Source: Darksidea phi
Lineage: Eukaryota; Ascomycota; Dothideomycetes; Pleosporales; Lentitheciaceae
Reading direction: 5' to 3'
Length of the DNA stretch: 64,000 bases
NCBI GenBank assembly: GCA_030770425.1
Contig: JASJFT010000069.1
Coordinates: 124,001-188,000, forward strand
A program made the translations under genes and the position numbers. Shown here piece by piece: positions 35,482 to 46,686 of the stretch. The notes beneath the pieces are model-generated. The model was not told the DNA's origin and did no database searches. It saw only the letters and a program-made list of their open reading frames with translations. Within the stretch, counting starts at the first letter, position 1. Each line of letters begins with the position of its first letter.

Positions 35482-36114
35482 TGGTTATTTGAATTATAAG
35501 ATTTTTAGGAACTAATAAATATATATATATCGAGTAAGCGGTAGTGCACGAGAAAAGGATGTTCGGGAAAAATTCAAAAAGATTTCTTGGGCGGTCTTTG
35601 AAACATGGGTGATCAGGCGGTGTACGACGGTGGAGCTAGTTCGCGAAAATTTTTCCAACAATTTGCCTCACCACACACCTCCCAGTTACAACCGTCACAA
35701 ACCTTCCACTATCCAACCTACATCTTCTCGGTTCGGCGCGTAAATTCTTTCTGTTTATAAATGGTGCGGCCGCGTTCAAGAAGCATTGCTTGATGAAGGC
35801 CATTGGGATGGGCATTTTAAAAAGATAGATGAGAAGTCCGTCGTGTCCGTCTGGAAGCCAGCATCAACATACGCCTCCTCTTAGCCAGAGATACAATCAG
35901 TGCTTCTTTATACGCGGTGAGGGTTGCTTCCCTAGCCAACTATCATTACCGTGCCCTATTGCGTGGCATCAAAGTTCAGACTTAATCCACTCTGTAATCC
36001 CAGGGCTATCATCCCTCAGGCGTGCGTAAACGAAGCTATGCGCAAACTCTTATATAGGATTAGTCCTCAGATACTCCCATAGGTCAACACATCAAAACCT
36101 ACATACTTTTCTCT

Positions 36115-36552
36115 TCACCTCTCCTTCCTCTCCACTGTACGCCCACGCTTTTCTTCCTCGACGGGCTCCCTTAGCCAATTCCAAATCTTTTCCATAAACT
36201 CCCCCGAGTTTTCCTTTTTAGACCATGTACCCTCCGTACTCGAGGCTACGGACTGTCGATGTGCGTCCCCCTCCTTCGTTGCTATATCTGCCTGATATCT
36301 CTTATACCGTTCCGCGAACCAGTCACTTCGCAATCGCCGCAAGCGCGGTCGATGAAACGCAGGGTTCTCTTGCTCCTGTTCTTGCTCGAAACGCCATTCT
36401 AGGTACCGACGTTGCTTGTTGCGGTAGTGCTGCAGCATTTGAACACCGTGAGACGTGGAAGATGGGGCGTCGTACCGGCCGAGGCGAAACAGTCCACTCG
36501 GTCTTGTTATACGTCGTCGTAGCTGGCGTAATACGACTCGTAAGTTCTGCAC
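36115..36552 (-). CDS. Hypothetical basic protein (145 aa), uncertain
   Basis: The largest frame inside the inverted-repeat segment. It is highly charged, with Arg-rich helical stretches (VVLRQLRRRITR, YLEWRFEQEQEQENP, WFAERYKRYQADI). No family recognised. The composition is protein-like, but there is no splice or domain support, so it may be a chance frame or the remnant of a cargo gene. Confidence 0.25.
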   Translation of the reverse strand: MQNLRVVLRQLRRRITRPSGLFRLGRYDAPSSTSHGVQMLQHYRNKQRRYLEWRFEQEQEQENPAFHRPRLRRLRSDWFAERYKRYQADIATKEGDAHRQSVASSTEGTWSKKENSGEFMEKIWNWLREPVEEEKRGRTVERKER

Positions 36553-37316
36553 AAGGTTACACTATCATTACGGCGGGATCCTGTGGGAAGTCTTCCATAT
36601 CGTATGCCATGCTTCCGGCCCTAAAACTCATAGGTGACCTGGTAGCGTATGAACTGACTTTAAATGCTATCGTAGAATATATGCGATAGCATCCTGCCAG
36701 CTCTCGCTTAATTATTTCTTCCCTCATTCTCTGGAAGTTGGTCACGAATTGCGCGTATACAATTTGACTGTGTGTACTCGGTGTTGCGGCACCGAAACCG
36801 GGCCTTACACTAGGACAGTGTATTGCAAGGGTTACCTTTCGCGTAACAACAATCCGAAAACCGCTCCACATGTGTCATCCTAGTTAATGCCCTCTCAACT
36901 CCATCTCAGCGCATTGCAGGATAAATTTGAAGACGCAGACACCAAGTAGGTCGTTCACAATGCATCGGACGCGCAACCTTTCGTATCGCCATCTGCACAC
37001 TTCCCGTGAACACGAATCATCACATACGGTACTACAATCCTAGCGGAAATCCACAAGCGTAGGGATCAGAGTCGCAAGATTTCCCGATTAGACAGTCCTT
37101 CGCTTAGAGCGCTAGAAAGAGTAAATGCTCCTGCATGGAACCTTCTAAGATGGGAACGCGGAAGGATTTCTACGCTATTAACGCTTACGCGCGATTTGTA
37201 CGGATACGATATATATTCTACTAGGATTTAGCTGTTGCGGAATCGCTTGTTTGCCGCTTGCTATTCAGCCGTTACATCTAGCTACGCAGAAAATGATAGC
37301 ATCTATCGAGAATATT

Positions 37317-37457
37317 GGGTTTGGATTTGTATAGTGGGAGTCTGTTTGTAAGGTCCGTACGAAGCATAGTAGGAGTTTGTACACAGTAGAGGTACTATAC
37401 CCACGCCTTATATACAATAATAGAGCTGTAGAGCTATACACAGTAATACCGACGAGG
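37317..37457 (-). repeat. Dispersed repeat, inverted copy
   Basis: About 140 bp that is the reverse complement of 54834-54985. Shared blocks include 'gaggtactatacccac', 'gtaaggtccgtac' and 'gtagagctatacac' with minor differences. Together with the direct repeat pair, this places the same repeat families on both sides of the P450 cluster. Confidence 0.65.
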
Positions 37458-38134
37458 CGATGTTTCGAACATTGAAGCGGTTGGGAGACCAACAGCAGTA
37501 GCGATGAGTTAGCACACCCACACTATCGCCCACAGTATAAAAATTGACTACGATGATACCAGCAACCCTACTCACATCTATCTCTTATCCTCAGCCAAAT
37601 GAGAGAATATAGATGTTCCTAAGAAATTCAAAGAAGGCACGGACTAGGGCAACCGCATATCACGCGATCGGCACGGCTACAACAACACTGCCGGGCAGTA
37701 CCGACCAACATAAGCATGCTCATCTTTCTATCGATCCGTCTTCCAAAAGAAACGCCATCTCAAGCTTTTAGGCACCCATCATTCTCGATCAGTAAGCATA
37801 ACTGCTATGTTCTTCCATAGTGTCCCGACTAGGTGGCTAAGTCTCGGAGTGGTCACCTCGATACGGGTAGTAGTTCAGTTGAGATATAGGTTCTACGAGC
37901 AGAAGAGTCAAATGCATTACATAGATATTTGGAGAAGCTTCTTCCCCAAGATAGCGGGCTAGTCTTTGTACGCCCTACGAGGGTACATCCAGACTCGAGG
38001 CTGGAGGAATCATACTCAAGGCTGGAGGAATCATACTCAAGGCTGGAGGAATCATACTCAAGGCTGGAGGAATCATACTCAAGGCTGGAGGCCAGCGCAA
38101 GTACATTCTAGACCTCCTAATCTGTCCACAAATG
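37458..38134. other. Spacer between repeats and the first P450
   Basis: No gene is supported apart from the short tandem repeat at 37998-38091. The right end is the 3' flank of the P450 gene ending at 38135. Confidence 0.35.
37998..38091 (+). repeat. 21-bp tandem repeat, 4.5 copies
   Basis: Four identical copies of a 21-bp unit starting 'aggctggagg' plus a half copy. On the plus strand it is open in a 60-codon frame (37929-38111) and would encode LEESYSR repeats, but that frame has no other support. It lies about 45 bp downstream of the P450 stop at 38135. Confidence 0.85.
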
Positions 38135-40090
38135 TTACATCCTCCGCCTCATCCTAATCCTTAAATCATCCTCCCCCACCACCCCCATAAGCCCAAACGT
38201 CGGCTTCTTATCCTCCACCCTCGGAAACCGCTGCCCGCTCTCCACCTCAAACTCATACAGCCCCAGCGCGGTCCCTACAAACCGCAGCGCCTCCTTGATC
38301 GCGACAAACCGCCCCGCGCACAGTGTCGCCCCGCCGCCAAACGGCCGGAAGCTCGTGTTCCGCTGCATGTCGTTCTTCTTCACGTGCATGAAGCGGTCGG
38401 GCCGGAACGTCTTGCTGTCGGCGCCATAGACGTCCGGGTTCTCGTGCAGCGCGCGGTACGGCAGCATGATACGGTTGCCGGCACGCAGGAGCGTACCGTT
38501 GATGAGCGTGTCGCGCTCGATGTAGCGCATGGATGCGGAGCTTGTGTAGATGCGGAGCGTCTCGTTGAGCACGGAGGTAAGCAGCGGGCAGTGGTTTTGC
38601 AGATGCGACATGCTGGGGTCGGTGGTTTCGGCGGTCTCGGTGAGCACCTCATCGCGGATAGAGGAGTAGAGGGAGGGCGAGGTGAGGATGTGGCAGAGAG
38701 CCCAGAAGCAGAATTTGTAGGTGTTGCCGTTGACGCTGTGGTGTCCGGCGAGCCGTTAGTTAGGTGTGCCATAGTCTGCTCCCATGTAACCATCTAGTAC
38801 ACGCGAAACTGATCGTGGGATAGATAAAGGCATTGTTGAAGATGGAAGGAACGGGGTGGAAAGGGAAAAACGAAACCTAAACCTACACAAAATAAATTAT
38901 CAAAATGGCACTCGCCATCTCCCTCTCATTCAACCCTATCCTCCGGCTTTCCGTCTCCAAACTCCTCGTAAACCACGCCGCATCGCTCCTCTCCCCAATA
39001 TCGCTCTCATAATACCTCGTCAACAAATCCACAATGCCATCGCGCGCCGTCACCGCATCCGCGCTGAAGCGCTCCGGGTACCGGAACAGAATCTTCCACA
39101 TGGCCTTGTCCAGCCCTTCGAACGTGGACAGCATGTCCGGTGTGATGTTCCACAGTTTCTCGCCCCAGTACACTTTCGTGCCGGCTTCGACGAGCACGCG
39201 GCCGCAGAGGTGGTACAGCGTCGTGCGGATGGTGCCGCCGTTTTCAGGCGTTAGCGAGGCGCCCATATGGGCGTCTTGGAGGAGCTGCGGCCACTGCAGG
39301 AGACGGTGGATGTAGTTCAGGAAAGTGTCTGTGATGGTGGTGACGTGCGAGTTTGGACCAGGTAGGAGCTGCTGGTGGTGGAAGTCGACAGCTAGCCCTA
39401 CCAGGCTCTTCTGCTGTGGGTTGAGATTTTCAGAGTCGACCGTGTTTGGGAGGTAGGCGGGCGGAGCGGTGGTCATGGCGGTTACGACGGAGGGGGGTGT
39501 TCCGCAGGAGAGCATCAGGTCGGAGATGAAGACGTGGAAGGAGAGGGTGGCGGTGTTTTTGTGGATGGAGACGACATCGTTGGGGTTGGTTATTATGTAG
39601 ACGCCTTGGCCGGCCAGGGTTACTTTGAAGGGACGCCGATTGGAGTGGCGGCTGGAAATGGTGTCAGATGGGAGTTTGGTATGAGTGGAGTCGGCGGTTG
39701 TTTGTTTGGGAAGAAAGCATTTTTGTGTGCTGGGGTAGAGGGCAAACTTGCATTCCGGATTCGATGACGGCGTGGGAGTCATTGAAGAAGGATACAACGT
39801 GGCCTGGAACGTGCGATGAGTATGTTATGTCCCTTAGGAGAGAATAGAGGAAGCTCACCAAGCCCTGTTGAACTGTTAGATATGGCCGCGATGAACGGAT
39901 GGGAATGCTACTCGCATGGTATATAGTACGGCAGCGTCGTCGCATCTTTCGGCCAAAGCAAAGGCACCAGGACAAATTTCCAAAGGTACCATAGTGACCA
40001 CAGACTGAGAGGGGGCAGGATGATCGTCGATGCATAGCGAAGGGGCGTATTTCGCGAAACCTCGTCGATGAGGGTGTTGGAAAATAACAT
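38135..40090 (-). CDS. Cytochrome P450 (CYP7/CYP8-like), 5' end possibly damaged
   Basis: A microsomal haem monooxygenase. The well-supported 3' exons are 39700s-38887 and 38735-38135, joined in phase to give LIIYFVVNGNTYKFCFWAL (I-helix region). The last exon contains LNETLRIYTSSASMRYIERD (K-helix ExxR) and the haem loop FRPFGGGATLCAGRFV. A membrane-anchor exon starts at the ATG at 40090 (TIILPPLSLWSLWYLWKF). Between them VPGHVVSFFNDSHAVIES is clearly P450-like, but I cannot join it in phase to NRRPFKVTLAGQGVYII with standard splice sites: the only good donor (GTTTGC) and acceptor (TTTCCAG) leave the frame wrong. Either an unusual splice exists or the gene is inactivated there. Closest relative in the window is the P450 at 50193-51882. 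It is divergent from the membrane-protein gene at 40962. Confidence 0.75.
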
Positions 40091-40961
40091 CTTGGGGTGA
40101 GCGGTGACTTCGGATTCTTTCCACGAGTAACAGTGGTACATGGATGTCGCGATGAGTAGGAAGCGCGGGAAGACGAGTACCTAGCACGTCGAATCACAGG
40201 CTTAGACTTGGGAATGTGCCTTGTAGTGGTGCACGGGCACAGATGACGCCCGCCAGGCTTCGGATGAAGATGGCGTAGCATTCACTTGCTGCAATATCGA
40301 TGCGGCGAAACCCGATTGAGAGTCTGTTGGATGCGTCCTCCAACCCTTGCGAACGTCTCCACGTGTTCACTAACCAGCGCAGGAATTGTTAGCGCATCTT
40401 GTATCGGTCCCACATGCATGTCAATGCTAAAAACGGAAGGATTGGAGTAGGCGTTTGGCGATCACCGGTGGTCCACTCTGATCCTGTCATTCTCAATATC
40501 CGCTGACTGTCAAACACAGCCCAGATGCAACGTAAGAATTGGAAGAATATCCTAGCCGGTCAAGTGACACGGGTCAATGTTCCACGGCACCCAGCCGGCA
40601 TCCCGGCGTCATCACGTCACAAGGGCTCTGTATTCTACGCATGCAATGCACGCAGTATTGATGCACCAAGTCCTCGGTACAGTGGCAATGCTGGAACATC
40701 CTCGCACGGAGCCTCGCTACGAGCTAATGGCCCCAAGTGAGGAGGGTGGTTCATCTATCTTGCAGGTCTTCGGTCTCCGGAGCCCGTGGCGCTTGGAATG
40801 GTTCAGCGGTTTGATACTCGCCGGGACGAGGCAGGACAGTATATTTACTGAACGGCACGAGAGCTAAAAAGACCATCATTTCTACAGCGGTCGTGCTGGT
40901 GCCACCTCCTCGCAAACTCACCTTTTGACACTCCTCGTTGTTCTGCTACTTGTCTGCAATC
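40091..40961. promoter_or_regulatory. Bidirectional promoter region of cluster genes
   Basis: 871 bp between divergent starts at 40090 (P450) and 40962 (membrane protein). The plus-strand side ends with a CT-rich leader (40900-40960). No specific operator could be identified by eye. Confidence 0.45.
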
Positions 40962-42280
40962 ATGGCCCAAATTCCTCCTGGTGTTGATCTGAATCTGATC
41001 CCAGCGGGCGTGCCGCCTCCGGGCGTCATACCCGAAAATGGCGGCGGTTCTTATCTGGGAACCGCGATCGTGGCCATCGAGAGCGTTATGATGTTCTTTG
41101 CTGTTCTGGCTGTCACTGTCCGCATGATCGCGGGGTGGACGAGAAGAAGGAGCGCAACAGATGGATTGAGCGCGGCTGACTGTAGGTGGCGCCTGAGTTC
41201 TGCGTGGGAGCTTTCGCTGACATCTCCATTAGGGACATCGCTCAGTGCACTCATCATCTCTATTGCACAATCTGCGATTGTCATGACACGTAAGAGGGCT
41301 CCATCGCTTGCCGCAGACAACCTCTGACGTTCCTTCTCAGTGCACGCCTATGCACGGCACCAGTGGAATGTGGCCGTGGGCATGCTCACAGCAAGCTACT
41401 TCAAGCGCATCTTCATCCAAAATTTCATCGCCTGGCCGGCCATCTTCCTCGCCAAGATTTCCATTCTGCTCCTGTATTTCCGCCTCTTCCGGATCGAGGA
41501 GACGATCCGCTATGCTTGCTTCGCCGGCATGATCTGGTGCGCAACGACATATCTGCCCAATATGGTCGTGGCGGGCTATTGGTGCAGTGCCCACGGCGGA
41601 GAGCAGTGGGACTTCAATGTCGGGATTCGATGTGGCGAGAAAGGGCCGCTGAAGTGGCTTGTCACGTCCGCAGCCATGTCAGTGGTTCTGGATATCTACA
41701 TCTTTGTGCTCCCGATTCCCGTAGTGCTTGGGCTCAAGCTGAGCAGCAAGAAGAAGCTTGGGCTTCTGTTCATCTTCACCACTGCGTCCTTGTAAGTCGT
41801 GGCATACCTATCGCTTCCTGCAGACGGCAGCCGCTGACTGGGAAATAGCGCCATTGTCTGCGCGGCCCTCACGCTCGTCTACCGGGTCAAGTTGCTTCTT
41901 TCAGACGACTCTATGTGGCTGAGCTCGCAGCTCTTCATCTGCAAGTGCGTATATCCTCGATGCTCGAGGTTGAAAACCGCAAATTCTGACTGCTTCCCAG
42001 TGGAGTTGAGAACTACATTTCCATCATCGTCGGTGCTCTTCCTGGCTGCAGCGGCTATTTCAAATCCCACATCAAGGAGTCGGCCTTCTTCATTTCCATC
42101 ACGTCGCGCTTCACCGGCAGCAGGGGCACGTTGAAGGCACCTTCAAAGGAGAGGCCCAAGGTGTCCAAGGGCGCGTACAAGTTGCGCGAGTCCAGCAACG
42201 ACACGGAATCACAGAGGGCGCTGAAGCCCGGCGCGGGAGTGATTGGCGTCATACACTCGTTCGAGGTGCGAGGAGGCTGA
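40962..42280 (+). CDS. Fungal rhodopsin-like (PTH11-type) seven-helix membrane protein
   Basis: Five exons in phase, 40962-41181, 41233-41289, 41341-41791, 41849-41944 and 42001-42280, predict 367 aa. After a Pro-rich start the protein shows an outward helix (GTAIVAIESVMMFFAVLAVTV), then YARHQWNVAVGMLTASYFKR, a helix with FLAKISILLLYFRLFR, LPNMVVAGYWC, SVVLDIYIFVLPIPVVLGL and KLGLLFIFTTASL, then ENYISIIVGALPGC. This order is typical of the large ascomycete family of integral membrane proteins with a rhodopsin-like fold, often found within or near secondary-metabolism clusters. No retinal lysine can be claimed. The C-terminal 70 residues are polar and cytosolic. Role in the cluster unknown; sensing or transport are only possibilities. 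Confidence 0.85.
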
Positions 42281-42654
42281 ACGGCTGCGGCGGCCCAGTT
42301 GGTGGTCTGGCGCGTAGGGATTGGGATTGTCTTTCGGGCCGTCTATTTCGGCATGGGGGAAGAGGGGGGGGGGCGATGTGTTGAGTGGATATCTCGTGGT
42401 TCCACACCTCTGGGGATAGCTGCGAGCATGCGCGTGTAAATTAAAACGAGGAGACTGCATCAAATTCCGGTTCAAAATGTAAGACAACGGGAGCGGAAAG
42501 TCGGCTAGCCCAAGCGGGCCTAGCGCGCACGCTCCCGTGTCCTGTGCCACAATGCTCCTCGCCGCAATACCTGTGAAGCGGAATAGCAATTGTATAAGAA
42601 TGGCTGCACGTCCTGGACTGCGAGGGCACTCCATCAGCATCCTAAGTCTCCGAA
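42281..42654. other. Short intergenic promoter region
   Basis: About 370 bp upstream of the SDR gene. It includes a G-run near 42359-42375. Nothing else is seen. Confidence 0.4.
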
Positions 42655-43698
42655 ATGGCCCAGACTACACGCGTCCTAGTCACCGGCGGGAGTGGCTTCC
42701 TTGGGGGCCACATCGTGCAGCAGCTCCTCCAAGATGCCGCCACAACCGTCGCCGTTGTCAGCCGCAAGCCTAAATCCACTTCGAGCGATGATACGCGCGT
42801 TTCCTACCATGCAGTCGACATCAACGATGGCGCCAAAATCAAGGCCCTGCTCGATCAACTCAAACCCCACGGCGTCATCCACACCGTGTCGCCCCATCAC
42901 ACAGCGCCCCTCTCGGTGTTGGCGCGCACCAACATCGAGGGCACCAAGACGCTGCTCCAGGCCGCCAAGGCGTGCCCCGAGACCAAGGCCTTCGTGTACA
43001 CCTCGTCCGATTCGGCCGTGCAACCAACCCAAACTCCGCTCAGCGAGGACAAGGCAGTGCTCTGGACCGAGTCCAACTTCACTCGCCGCTATGCCATGAC
43101 CAAGGCCGTTGCCGACGCCCTCGTTCAGGACGCTAACGGGGAGGAGCTCAGCACCGCCGTGATCCGCATCCCAGGCATCTACGGCGAAGAGGACCAGAAC
43201 ATGATGCCGCAGCTCGTAGCGGCGCTGCGCAAGAACGAGTATAAGATGCAGGTCGGCCCCAACAAGAAACTGTTCGAATTCTGCTACGTCAAGAAGGCTG
43301 CCGAGGCGCACATCCTCGCTCTTCGGGCCCTCCTGGACCCGCAAAAGAAGGCGGCGGTAGCGGGCCAGGCATTCTTCATCACTGACGGCGTGCCCCAACC
43401 TTTCTTCGACTTTGCACGCAAGTGCTATGCCGCAGCAGGGAGTCCAGTCAAGCCCGAGGAAGTCACGGCTATCCCACTGGGTCTTATGAAGGTCATGGCG
43501 TCGCTCGGGGAGTGGATCTTCTTTGTCTTTACCTTTGGAACGAAGACGCCGACTCTGCGGCGTGACGGCATTGACTACTTGGATGGCGGTGCGTGCTGGT
43601 CCATTGAGAAGGCGAAGCGGGTCCTGGGGTATGAGCCGGTGGCTGACCAGCATGAGGCAATTAAGCGAAGCATGGACTGGGCTTTGAAGACCTTTTAG
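42655..43698 (+). CDS. NAD(P)-dependent 3-beta-hydroxysteroid dehydrogenase/C-4 sterol decarboxylase-like SDR
   Basis: An intron-free 347-aa extended short-chain dehydrogenase starts at the ATG at 42655. The Rossmann motif is VTGGSGFLGGHI (residues 9-20), the catalytic pair is YAMTK (Tyr145/Lys149), and the upstream Ser lies in YTSSDSA. IRIPGIYGEED matches the family's substrate-side block. It belongs to the 3-beta-HSD/Erg26 group, which oxidises a 3-beta-hydroxyl on sterols and related polycyclics, and in several fungal clusters acts on triterpenoids or meroterpenoids. The C-terminal hydrophobic stretch (LGEWIFFVFTFGTK) may give membrane association. Sits convergent with the P450 at 43914, 215 bp between stops. 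Confidence 0.9.
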   Translation: MAQTTRVLVTGGSGFLGGHIVQQLLQDAATTVAVVSRKPKSTSSDDTRVSYHAVDINDGAKIKALLDQLKPHGVIHTVSPHHTAPLSVLARTNIEGTKTLLQAAKACPETKAFVYTSSDSAVQPTQTPLSEDKAVLWTESNFTRRYAMTKAVADALVQDANGEELSTAVIRIPGIYGEEDQNMMPQLVAALRKNEYKMQVGPNKKLFEFCYVKKAAEAHILALRALLDPQKKAAVAGQAFFITDGVPQPFFDFARKCYAAAGSPVKPEEVTAIPLGLMKVMASLGEWIFFVFTFGTKTPTLRRDGIDYLDGGACWSIEKAKRVLGYEPVADQHEAIKRSMDWALKTF

Positions 43699-43913
43699 TC
43701 GGTTACTGTGGGGGCCTAGGAGGCACAGGCACTTGAAGGTGGAAGGTCAAATTTCCTATTGTAGTATGGGATGCGAGGTGAATCACGCCTCGCATTGCAA
43801 GTCCATGGGAGAGCGGCAGTCGTGGATGAATAATATGATTATGTCGAATTGGCAATGGTAGAGCTACTCGAGAGATACGACTACGAGCCAGAGAAGTAGA
43901 CCGCCAAATCCCA

Positions 43914-45874
43914 TCACAGCTCTCCTGGCCTCTTCTTAATCCTAAGCTTAAGGCCCCTCTTCGGCACAATTGTACTCCTCCACTGCATGCTGCGGCTGCC
44001 CTTGAATGGTACAACCTCACATTCATAATCGCCCAAAAACCTCGCAAGCACCAACTTCAAGGTCGCCGTTGCATAGAACCGCCCGGGACTATTCTTACAT
44101 CAGCCTACTGGCATGTGATGCGATGCCGGGATAATCACGATAATCATCCAACAAGGCAACGGTTGATCGGGAGCACCCAGGCAAAAGAACTCACCATAAG
44201 ATTCGCCCAAACCCCCAAATCAGCCACTTGTCCGACGCATCTACCATGTACGACTCGCGCGCGGAGCGCCCGTCCTTTAGAAACCGCCATGCGTCGAACG
44301 TGAGCGCGGCGTCGAAGAGCGCTTCATCGCGCATCATGCTGCGGTGCGGCACGCAGATCCAGTCTCCCGGATTTATCTGCAGGCCGTCGCAGAAGCTGAA
44401 CGGCCGCAGCGCTTGGCGCCTTACACCGGCTGTTCACATGCGCATCAGCCTCACACTTCCGGTATACCTTTGCTGGGGGCGTTGACGTTAACTTGGGAGG
44501 GGTGTGGGGGCGCTTACTGCTTTCGAAGGCACTCAGGCGCGCAGATTCACTGAGGAAGCTGTCCAGCAGGGAAAGGGCGGCTCCGCTATTGAAATCGGCA
44601 GGTTGGGCGTGTTGGAGCTCCGCGCGGAGCGGCTCGACGTATTCTGGGTGCGTGTACAGATCAAGAAGGGCGTATGCGGTTGCGATGGACAGTGTGTGCA
44701 CGGAGCCGTACCATATGCCCATGACTTCGCCGACGAAGCGATTGACGCTCCAGTCAGCCTTCTTGGGCACTGTGTCGATGATCCATTGGAGGCAGTCCTA
44801 GTTTCCGTGAGCTGAGTTCAGGTCCAACCATTATGATCTAGGTGTGGGTGAAGAAGAAACGAGCTGTTCTCGATGACTTACTTTTGGCGTAGCATTCTCG
44901 CCATTCTGCTGTTTGTAATCCAGTCTCCTCTGGATTTCCTCGCCCAGCCTCCGATGCAAAGTCACCGCCGCCTTGAAGTTCCTCGTCGCGCAACGCGCGG
45001 CCAGCCGCGAAATCCCTTTCGGCAGCAGCCGAATGAATTCCGCCGCCAGAGCTGAGTCCTGCGGAAACTGGTATGCGGCTTCGAAGAACTCGGCGTCGTC
45101 GGAGATCTCGCGGCCGAAAAAAACGTGGGAGTTCAGCCGAGCGACCAGTCTCTTGCAGAGTTCGTAGAGGGGAACAGCAGTGACGCCGTCCACGGAGAAG
45201 CCATACTTTGAGATCTCAGATTTCAGTTGTGTTGCAATCACCGCGTCGAGATCTGGGACGAGCGATGGGAGCTGCCGCGTTAGCATGATGCGCAGGGCAC
45301 GGACAAAGCCGGTGCCTTCTACTCCGCGGATGTCTTTCCATTCAAAACCGTGCATGGTGTCTTTGGGCTGAAGAAACTGTGGTACAAAGATTAGCCATTT
45401 GGAAAGGTTGAAGTTCGTATGGATCCCTACATCTTTTGCAACGGCATGGAGAGAGAGCAGGTCTAGAGGTGCGCGGTTGATTTCTTCGAGGTGCTTGAGC
45501 GATGTGACCATGAGATGCCGGCGCCCTGGAGTCGAGACTTCGAATGGGAGGCCATTTGCCTGGTGTACCAGGTCAGCGTTGAGGAGTGCAGATGCTGGTT
45601 CTGCTTACTTGCCTTGGTATATATTCGGTGGATTTCATCTGCACCGTTGAGGAGGTAGAAGATGCTTAGAATCTTCGTCTCAAAGTACTTCTGGAGTATG
45701 TTGTATATCTCGATGCATCCCAGCAGCGGATTTAGGTCCTAGGCTCAGCGTGAGAACTACTTCCAGAGACAAGCGGCGAGAAGACCATACAGAAACGATT
45801 GAGGTGCTTGCAAGCAGCAACACAACAATGAAGCCACATTGGACAGGACTTTCCTTGATGATTTCTCCCAGCAT
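43914..45874 (-). CDS. Cytochrome P450, kaurene-oxidase-like
   Basis: Six exons in phase: 45874-45791, 45738-45613, 45559-44882, 44797-44518, 44429-44195 and 44088-43914, predicting 525 aa. N-terminal anchor: CGFIVVLLLASTSIV. Family blocks: EINRAPLDLLSLHAVAKD, TMHGFEWKDIRGVEGTGF, AAYQFPQDSALAAEF, an I-helix region (VGEVMGIWYGSVHTLSIAT), DSFLSESARLSAFES (K-helix ExxR) and FDAALTFDAWRFLKDG. The haem loop is spliced as WGFGRILCPGRFY, the haem Cys codon being split TG/T by an intron; a Trp replaces the usual first Phe. The intron after IYTK uses a GC-AG donor (AAG/GCAAGT). This P450 type resembles fungal diterpene/meroterpenoid oxidases such as kaurene oxidase. Divergent from the P450 at 46687. 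Confidence 0.9.
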
Positions 45875-46686
45875 AATGACGACTGCTCAAGCGACGATTA
45901 TTGCTAAACTCTTAGAGAAGCATGCAAGCACACAATCTACCCTCCATGGTTGACGCCACCGCGCCCTTACTTAGACCTGCTCACTATTTGCTTGTACGCC
46001 CCCAGATCTCATCATCTGATATCCGACTTGCTTCTCCTCGAGTATTGATGTACCGCATCAGGCTCCCGGTAATCCAGGCAAATGCGTGTGGATTCTCGAG
46101 CTCACGGGTGCAATGTCTGGATTAATTTGCACTCGAGACAGAAGGCACGGCTGAGCCACAGAAACGGAAATGCAGAATGCCTGGAGCTGTATGTGAATTC
46201 CAAGCCGCAATGATGATAGGTAGCATTCGGAGTCCGAAAATCCCAGACTACAGCTTGCATGGGGCAGCAGGCCGCATGATGAGATGGTGTGATGTCGGGA
46301 TGCTGAGAAGGTAGGGAAGCAGTTAAACCGTTACCGAGGACCCGCATGTTTTGGGTATCAGTGCTTGAAGTGCCGTGAAATTGGTGGAATTCGCCCGCAG
46401 CTGCCCGTTTCGGTCGCACCGTAGGAACCTGGATGTTTCCTAAGACATTGACATGCCTCCTACCGGTAAGAGGGTTCGGGGGTCTTTTTTGGGGTGGGGG
46501 CTGTGTCCTGCGCCGCAATATATTCCGGTAGAATTAGCACTGGCTAAGACGAATCCTACGTCGGCTTGCAACGCTGCATTAACTGCAACGTCTCCTGAAT
46601 GCACTTTCCAACGGTCCATATAGTTTAAGGTTTTTCAACTCCCTAATGGTAACAGGCGACTATCCAAGACACGTCCTGTGCCTACA
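45875..46686. promoter_or_regulatory. Bidirectional promoter region between two P450 genes
   Basis: 812 bp between divergent starts at 45874 and 46687. A G/T-run is near 46480-46502. No motif is strong enough to name. Confidence 0.45.

Larger units (their letters stand above)
34474..37312. repeat. Segment bounded by imperfect inverted repeats of about 230 bp
   Basis: The left arm (about 34474-34696) is the reverse complement of the right arm (about 37083-37307). Both contain 'gatgctatcattttctgcg' next to their outer end and the 'cgggaa' tract at the inner end; a small insertion and scattered substitutions distinguish them. The 2.8-kb interior contains an AT-rich repeat block, a tRNA-Lys gene and a minus-strand frame of 145 codons (36552-36115) rich in Arg and Glu. 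No transposase is recognisable. It could be a non-autonomous element or a local inversion-duplication. Confidence 0.6.

Noticed and set aside
42676..43653. 325-codon minus-strand frame
   Set aside because: Antisense to the SDR gene, with no recognisable protein features.
44434..44438. Apparent in-frame TGA in the kaurene-oxidase-like P450 (before RRQALRPFSF)
   Set aside because: An 88-nt GTAAGC...AACAG intron (44430-44517) removes it and yields AFESTGVRRQALRPF in frame, so the gene is intact.
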